DNA of 12,462 nt, from the NCBI GenBank assembly GCA_016188575.1, contig JACPHN010000147.1, positions 1 to 12,462 on the forward strand, written 5' to 3'. This document shows positions 8,592-12,462 of this stretch, in pieces; position 1 is the stretch's first letter; each line of letters starts with the position of its first letter. This DNA is from Candidatus Schekmanbacteria bacterium (GTDB lineage Bacteria; CSSED10-310; JACPHN01). The notes beneath the pieces are model-generated. The model had not been told where the DNA came from. It searched no databases and was given only the letters and a program-made list of their open reading frames with translations. A program made the position numbers and the translations under genes.

Positions 8592-10672
8592 CAGCGCTTC
8601 GCGTCGCCTCGCGCGAAGACGCTGCCCACGAAGGTGAGCACGTCAGACGCGCAGATGGAACAGTATCCGTAGTTGCGGATCAGGCGATCCTTGACCACGT
8701 CGATTTTCTCCTGCCCTTCCTTGTCCACGACGCTACTCACGAGCGAGCTGAGCTTGATGGTATCGCGCTGGTCCTCAAACAGCTTCAGCTCCAGCGCCTT
8801 GTGGAGTCGCTCGTTGGTGCGATAATCGAACGTCTTGCCTTCGAGCGCCAGAGCGCCGATGTAGTTCATGATTTCGCGGCGAAAGTCGTCCTTCCGGCTC
8901 TCAGGGATGTTGATCTTGTCTTCAATGGAGCGCATGAGCCGCTCATCGGGCTCTTCGTATTGCCCCGTGTAGCGGTTGCGGACCTTCTCCTTCTGCGTGT
9001 AGGCCTTGACGTTGTCGACGTAGTTGGAGCACAGCTTGCGGATGGCCTCCTCGTCGGCGGAGATGGCGCGCTGGACTTCGTTCTTGACGATGTCCTCGTA
9101 CTCCGCACGGACGACGGCGAGGAGATCGCGGTAGGTCTTCTTCTGGTCTTCGGAGGTGATGAGCGAATGATGGCGCAGGCCTTCACCAAGCTCGTTGAGG
9201 ACCATGAACGGATTGATGCACCCCTCGTTTTCGTCGCTGACGAGCGCGTTGGAGATCTTGTCCTGGATGTAGCGAGGACTGATCCCCTCCATGCCTTCGC
9301 GAGGCGCTTCCTCGCGGAGCTCCTTGATGTTGTCCTCGGTAAAGCCAGGAAGGCTCTTTCCATTATATAGCTTGAGCTTCTGGAGAACGGAAAGATTGGC
9401 GTTCTTGGGGGCAGACAGGCGAGTCAGGACTGCCCACATCGACGCCATTTCTATTGTGTGTGGCGCGATATGTCTACCCTTTACGCGCGTCGCGTTGTAG
9501 TATTTCTTGTAGATCTTGACCTCGTCCTTCAGCTTTGTGATGTAGGGGACGTCGATCTTTACGGTGCGGTCGCGCAGAGCCTCCATAAACTCGTTGTTCT
9601 GTAGGCGGCGGTATTCCGGTTCGTTGGTGTGACCGATGATGACTTCATCGATGTCGGTTTGCGCGAACTTCTTGGGCTTGATGACGTGCTCCTGACTGGC
9701 ACCGAGCAAATCGTAGAGGAACGCGACATCGAGCTTGAGCACTTCGATAAACTCGACGACACCGCGATTGGCGATGTTGAACTCGCCGTCGAAGTTGAAA
9801 GCGCGGGGGTCACTATCGGAACCGAACTCGGCGATCTTGCGGTAATTGATGTCGCCGGTGAGCTCGGTCGAGTCCTGGTTCTTTTCGTCCTTGGGCTGAA
9901 ACGTGCCGATCCCGACGCGATCCTTCTCGCTGAGGATGAGGCGATGGACGCGCACGTGCTCGATGACCTTGGTCCAGTCACCGCGGTTCTGGATCATGAG
10001 CTCGCGGAAAGTCCAGCGGCAAGCGGGGCAGAGATCACCTTCGAGCACGACACGGCTTGCCTCGGGGACATCCGCATTGAGCACCTCCAGCACCTGGGAG
10101 CGGAACGTATCGGGGATCAGGTGCAGCGGTTCTTCGTGCATCGGACAGGGCGTCCAGTCCATGCGGTTAGGTCCGCCGTCTGGCGGCGTACCCTCCGGCA
10201 CCCAACTGAACGTGTACAGCGCTCCCGCGTCGGTGCGGCTATACGCCTCCAGGCCTTTTTTCAGCAGCCGGGCAATCGTGCTTTTGGCGCTGCCCACGGG
10301 GCCGTGCAGCAGGAGCACGCGCCGCTCGGTGCCGTACCGTTGAGCCGCCGACTTGAAAATGTTCGTCAGCTTCATCACGGCCTTTTCAAGGCCAAATATG
10401 GAGTCGTCTCCGGCGATGTCGGGGTCGCTGAAGAACTTGTAGCGAATGAAACGTTCCTTGTTTACAACCGTCTCCTCGGTGCCGTGCGAGACGATCATGT
10501 CGTAGATGCGCTGAAAAGCGGATCGCGTCACGCTGGAATTACTCTTGACGATGTCCAGATATTGGGCGAACGTGCCTGTCCAGTTTTGCTCGCGAAATCG
10601 ATCCACGTCTTGAAGATCGGCAATGAGCGAGATGATGTTACTATTTTTCGGTTCTTGATAACCCGGGATCAT
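8591..10672 (-). CDS. prkA: PrkA/YeaG AAA+ serine protein kinase
   Basis: A 693-residue PrkA family protein, slightly longer than E. coli YeaG (about 640). The N-terminal AAA+ region has Walker [10 protein letters not shown] at 124-132. The family's Cys motifs are [12 protein letters not shown] (176-187) and GDLCPACR (212-219). A downstream block, [20 protein letters not shown] (294-313), corresponds to the Walker B/sensor region. The C-terminal kinase-type domain contains [13 protein letters not shown] near the end. PrkA proteins have serine kinase activity, and ATP-dependent protease activity has been reported for the Bacillus protein. E. coli YeaG acts in adaptation to nitrogen starvation. 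The start at 10672 has AGGAGG 11 bases upstream (10684-10689); the closer ATG at 10683 is out of frame. First gene of the prkA-yeaH-spoVR-DUF3108 operon. Confidence 0.95.
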   Translation of the reverse strand: MIPGYQEPKNSNIISLIADLQDVDRFREQNWTGTFAQYLDIVKSNSSVTRSAFQRIYDMIVSHGTEETVVNKERFIRYKFFSDPDIAGDDSIFGLEKAVMKLTNIFKSAAQRYGTERRVLLLHGPVGSAKSTIARLLKKGLEAYSRTDAGALYTFSWVPEGTPPDGGPNRMDWTPCPMHEEPLHLIPDTFRSQVLEVLNADVPEASRVVLEGDLCPACRWTFRELMIQNRGDWTKVIEHVRVHRLILSEKDRVGIGTFQPKDEKNQDSTELTGDINYRKIAEFGSDSDPRAFNFDGEFNIANRGVVEFIEVLKLDVAFLYDLLGASQEHVIKPKKFAQTDIDEVIIGHTNEPEYRRLQNNEFMEALRDRTVKIDVPYITKLKDEVKIYKKYYNATRVKGRHIAPHTIEMASMWAVLTRLSAPKNANLSVLQKLKLYNGKSLPGFTEDNIKELREEAPREGMEGISPRYIQDKISNALVSDENEGCINPFMVLNELGEGLRHHSLITSEDQKKTYRDLLAVVRAEYEDIVKNEVQRAISADEEAIRKLCSNYVDNVKAYTQKEKVRNRYTGQYEEPDERLMRSIEDKINIPESRKDDFRREIMNYIGALALEGKTFDYRTNERLHKALELKLFEDQRDTIKLSSLVSSVVDKEGQEKIDVVKDRLIRNYGYCSICASDVLTFVGSVFARGDAKR

Positions 10673-10994
10673 GCTGATTCATGCCTCCTGGCAGTCGGGA
10701 AAAGCGCCGTGCAGAAACCCGGCGGCCGCCGGACCAGGGTGTCAAACACGGGCGGGACGAAGCGCTGATGGCGGGTCGGTGGCTCCACGCTTCCATAAGG
10801 TTTAGGTTAGCAAGGGGGGGCAGCCTGGTCAACCCTCGGGCGCTCCGAATCCACCGCCGGTTCGACGTCGAGGCGACAGCGCCCCTCTATTCCTCCGCCC
10901 GCTTGCGAGGAGGTGAGTCCGTCTCTCCCCCCGCGTGCGGCTGAGTCTGATGCACAGCTAACGCGGGCGTGGCGGGTGTTATGTATCACGGAGC
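10673..10994. other. Intergenic region upstream of prkA
   Basis: It holds the prkA ribosome-binding site (10684-10689) and the candidate promoter described separately. No convincing gene is seen on either strand, and codon patterns in the short open frames look random. The right-hand part leads into the IS4-type remnant; no clear terminal inverted repeat was recognised. Confidence 0.5.
10804..10832 (-). promoter_or_regulatory. Candidate promoter of the prkA operon
   Basis: On the minus strand TTGACC (10827-10832) is separated by exactly 17 bases from TAACCT (10804-10809). The -10 lies in GCTAACCTAAA, which resembles the sigmaS-type extended -10 (consensus about KCTAYRCTTAA) at most positions. 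This would fit the sigmaS control known for E. coli yeaG. The spacer contains a run of seven C. Predicted start near 10797, giving a leader of about 125 bases. Found by eye, so tentative. Confidence 0.4.
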
Positions 10995-11476
10995 ATGTGG
11001 GTGAACGGTCGATATTTAAACGCGGAGCTTCTCGAGCGAATCGAGGGAGCGGCGAGGGCGAGGCCCGAGATGTCTCGCACCCAGCTTTCCCGGTTGGTCT
11101 GTGGGTGGCTCGACTGGCGAAATCCTCAGGGCGGCGTCCTCGATGGGAGCTGTCGCAAGGCCTTTGTCGTCCTCAAAAGCGCATCCTCGACTGCAGTCTC
11201 GTGGAGCTCGGCGGTGTCGAGCTCCTGCCGGTTGGCCCGACACGCTCCGGGTCGTACGAGACTTGGAAGCAGCTCTTGGAGGACGATCACCCGCTGGGCG
11301 ATGCTCCCCGCATGATTGCTCGCCTGGGGGGCTTGCTGGCGCGCAAACGCGAAGGTGAACCCGGCATGATTACACTGTGGCGAGGATTGGTGCGGCTCGC
11401 TGACATCGCCGGGTGTTACCTCCTTTTTGGTCCCCTGGCACGAGATGGACCGGCTACCCGCGTTACCTGTGCCTAA
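10995..11476 (+). pseudogene. IS4-type transposase remnant, frameshifted and internally deleted
   Basis: The first frame from the ATG at 10995 reads GRYLNAELLERIEGAARARP, then LSRLVCGWLDWRNPQGGVLD and SCRKAFVVLK. This resembles the N-terminal helix-turn-helix-like region found in DUF4338/IS4-associated transposase proteins. A frameshift between about 11170 and 11195 leads into LVELGGVELLPV and WKQLLEDDHPLG, which resembles the next block of the same family. It then joins RMIARLGGLLARKREGEPG followed by TLWRGLVRLADIAG, the C-terminal signature of IS4/Tn5-like transposases, and stops at 11474-11476. The DDE catalytic core is missing between these blocks, apparently by deletion near 11310. A GGAG lies almost against the ATG. 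Inactive. The C-terminal assignment is firmer than the N-terminal one. Confidence 0.65.
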
Positions 11477-11552
11477 GGCTCAGGCGCGCTGGGGGGGGAG
11501 GGATGGTGCAGGGCATTGTCACTCCGGCGTCGAAGAAGTCGGTAGATTGAGG

Positions 11553-11686
11553 GGGGTGCAAGGATTGCTTGCGGGGGGTGCGGCGGGGGGTGCGGCGGGG
11601 GAGCGCGGGGGGTGGGGGCGAAAGGCGATGGTTGTGCCATCGTGGCGGGCGAAAAAGGGCGCGCCGGGGTGCAAGGTTTGCTTGCG
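11553..11686. repeat. Pair of 21-base direct repeats with internal dyad symmetry
   Basis: Positions 11553-11573 and 11666-11686 are identical except for one base (A versus T at the thirteenth position). Each copy contains the inverted repeat GCAAG-N5-CTTGC. The copies are 113 bases apart, start to start. Two spaced, symmetric copies upstream of a gene suggest operator sites, but duplication debris is also possible. Confidence 0.6.
11573..11618 (+). other. G-run cluster with quadruplex potential
   Basis: Five runs of five or six G lie within 46 bases (11573-11578, 11585-11590, 11597-11601, 11607-11612, 11614-11618), separated by loops of one to six bases; another run of six lies at 11551-11556. 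This matches the usual pattern for a G-quadruplex on the plus strand. Whether it forms or matters is unknown. Confidence 0.6.
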
Positions 11687-11709
11687 CCTCGGCTTCATAT
11701 ACTTGCGGG

Positions 11710-11738
11710 TTGACAGGGTCGTACGCGCGTGCGATCCT
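11710..11738 (+). promoter_or_regulatory. Weak candidate promoter for the 12110 gene
   Basis: A perfect TTGACA (11710-11715) is followed after 17 bases by GATCCT (11733-11738), a poor -10 box. If real, the leader would be about 365 bases and would contain the inverted repeats and the CCTT microsatellite. Confidence 0.2.
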
Positions 11739-11912
11739 GAGCGTGGGGCGCGAGGAATCGCGCCGCTTCGCCCGCGGGTCCGCCGCGGCCGCGTGCCGCG
11801 GGCGGTGGGCGAACTAGCCAGGCGCGAGAGCTCGAGATGACGTTGGCAAGTCAAGACCGGTGGCCAGTGCTGCGCGGTTTCCGCGGGTCGATTGACCGCG
11901 GCACGGATTTTG

Positions 11913-11946
11913 CCTTCCTTCCTTCCTTCCTTCCTTCCTTCCTTCC
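11913..11946. repeat. Tetranucleotide microsatellite (CCTT) x 8.5
   Basis: Thirty-four bases of perfect CCTT repeats lie about 165 bases before the ATG at 12110. Perfect tetranucleotide arrays of this length are uncommon in bacterial chromosomes outside contingency loci and can change copy number by slippage. The array lies outside any credible coding frame, so an effect would be on transcription or leader structure. Confidence 0.95.
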
Positions 11947-12098
11947 GCGCTCGCTAGCGCCTGGCCGCGGCCTTCGCGCCGCACATTCGGGCGATCCCGC
12001 CGCTCCTGCCAACCTCGAGAGCTCAGCCGCAGGGCCGCCTTGTGCCCGCGGCCGATGGTTGTCGCTTTTACGCGCGAGTTCACCCCGACACCCCCTCC

Positions 12099-12103
12099 GG
12101 AGG
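12099..12103 (+). promoter_or_regulatory. Ribosome-binding site of the right-edge gene
   Basis: GGAGG followed by ACCACC and ATG, a six-base spacing. It fixes the start at 12110; no other in-frame start occurs before the hydrophobic segment. Confidence 0.75.
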
Positions 12104-12109
12104 ACCACC

Positions 12110-12462
12110 ATGCTCAGCCGTTCCGTCTGTCAGCATTGCCATCTGGACTGTCGCGCCTCCGCGGGTGACGTCTTTGCCATCGAGCGGCGCCGCCGCGAGG
12201 CGAATCACCGATCGCGGCCGTGGCTCCGGCTCGCCGGCGCAGGGCTGATCCTGGCCGGTGCGCTGTTCGCGCCGGCCGGAGGCGCGGGTGCGAGCACCTC
12301 GCCGCCGCTGGCCGCCGGGTTCTATGGTGCTGTGAGTGTGAATGGCGGCACCGTCCCCGCCGGCGTGGCGGTGACCGCGTGGGCCGCGGGCCGCGAGCTG
12401 GCGCGGAGCGCGGTGCGCATGGTCGACGGCCAGGCCGTCTATTCTCTCGATGTGCCGGGCGA
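12110..12462 (+). CDS. Exported or surface protein with beta-sandwich domain, partial (N-terminus)
   Basis: The first 117 residues of a gene running off the right edge. The start is fixed by GGAGG six bases upstream. Residues 1-37 form a long cytoplasmic-type leader with CQHCHLDC (Cys 7, 10, 14) and a basic stretch (ERRRRE, NHRSRP). A hydrophobic segment, LRLAGAGLILAGALFAPAG (39-57), then acts as a signal peptide or membrane anchor, probably cleaved near GAGAS (58-62). The exported part begins with FYGAVSVNGGTVPAGVAVTAW and ends at this edge with YSLDVPG. This is the pattern of a small beta-sandwich domain (carboxypeptidase-regulatory/Ig-like type) found in large secreted or surface proteins. 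I cannot name the protein: the family call rests on pattern resemblance, and the function is unknown. Confidence 0.7.
   Translation, partial: MLSRSVCQHCHLDCRASAGDVFAIERRRREANHRSRPWLRLAGAGLILAGALFAPAGGAGASTSPPLAAGFYGAVSVNGGTVPAGVAVTAWAAGRELARSAVRMVDGQAVYSLDVPG

Larger units (their letters stand above)
11477..12109. other. Noncoding region with several repeat types
   Basis: About 630 bases with no credible gene; open frames here have repeat-driven or arginine-rich translations. From left to right it contains G-runs (11551-11618), two copies of a 21-base motif (11553-11573 and 11666-11686), a TTGACA box (11710-11715), a 9-base GC inverted repeat (11769-11777 with 11796-11804), a CCGCGGGTC-gatt-GACCGCGG imperfect palindrome (11881-11901), a CCTT microsatellite (11913-11946) and the ribosome-binding site of the next gene (12099-12103). 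It is probably the regulatory region of the gene at 12110. Confidence 0.6.

Noticed and set aside
11769-11804. CGCCCGCGG / CCGCGGGCG inverted repeat as a terminator
   Set aside because: The loop is 18 bases and no T-run follows; it is equally likely to be GC-rich coincidence or a binding site.
11427-11840. 137-residue plus-strand frame
   Set aside because: Its translation is Gly/Arg/Ala-rich and driven by G-runs. It overlaps the transposase remnant and has no family resemblance or ribosome-binding site.
11477-12109. CRISPR array, tRNA or known riboswitch in the repeat-rich gap
   Set aside because: No regularly spaced repeats with unique spacers, no cloverleaf and no recognisable riboswitch core were found by eye.
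11814-12111. Minus-strand frames encoding KEGRKEGR repeats
   Set aside because: The repeat comes only from translating the CCTT microsatellite; no start signal or conserved flanking domain is present.

Overview
The window is GC-rich bacterial DNA. It most likely comes from a Gram-negative bacterium: it has a DUF3108 exported protein, a YeaG/YeaH/YcgB-type stress cluster and a very large exported RHS/YD-repeat protein. No rRNA, tRNA or other taxonomic marker is present, so the lineage is an inference.

Left third (1-4379, minus strand): the 5' and central part of a giant RHS/YD-repeat gene that runs off the left edge before its variable C-terminal tip. Promoter-like elements, a GGAGG ribosome-binding site and an ATG sit correctly upstream. 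However, the start codon and the RHS frame are separated by a run of 15 C (4261-4275) that puts them out of frame, and there is no usable start in the RHS frame upstream of the run. One extra C or two fewer would join them. The gene therefore looks like an ON/OFF contingency locus caught OFF, or there is a homopolymer error in the sequence.

Middle (4721-10672, minus strand): a decayed IS5-family transposase remnant, then a tight four-gene operon read right to left: prkA/yeaG (AAA+ serine kinase), yeaH (DUF444, VWA domain), spoVR/ycgB, and a secreted DUF3108 protein. The first two genes overlap at TGATG; the others are 14 and 25 bases apart. A sigma70/sigmaS-like promoter lies about 125 bases upstream of prkA. 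In enterobacteria the first three proteins form a starvation or stationary-phase module.

Right part (10995-12462): a degraded IS4-type transposase gene lacking its catalytic middle, then about 630 bases of noncoding DNA. This stretch holds G-runs, a repeated 21-base palindrome-containing motif, a GC-rich inverted repeat and a CCTT tetranucleotide microsatellite. The window ends inside a plus-strand gene for an exported beta-sandwich protein with an unusual Cys-containing N-terminus.

Overall, a conserved stress operon is bracketed by transposon debris, with a gene for an exported protein beyond each side. Each of those two genes has a simple-sequence repeat at or upstream of its start.
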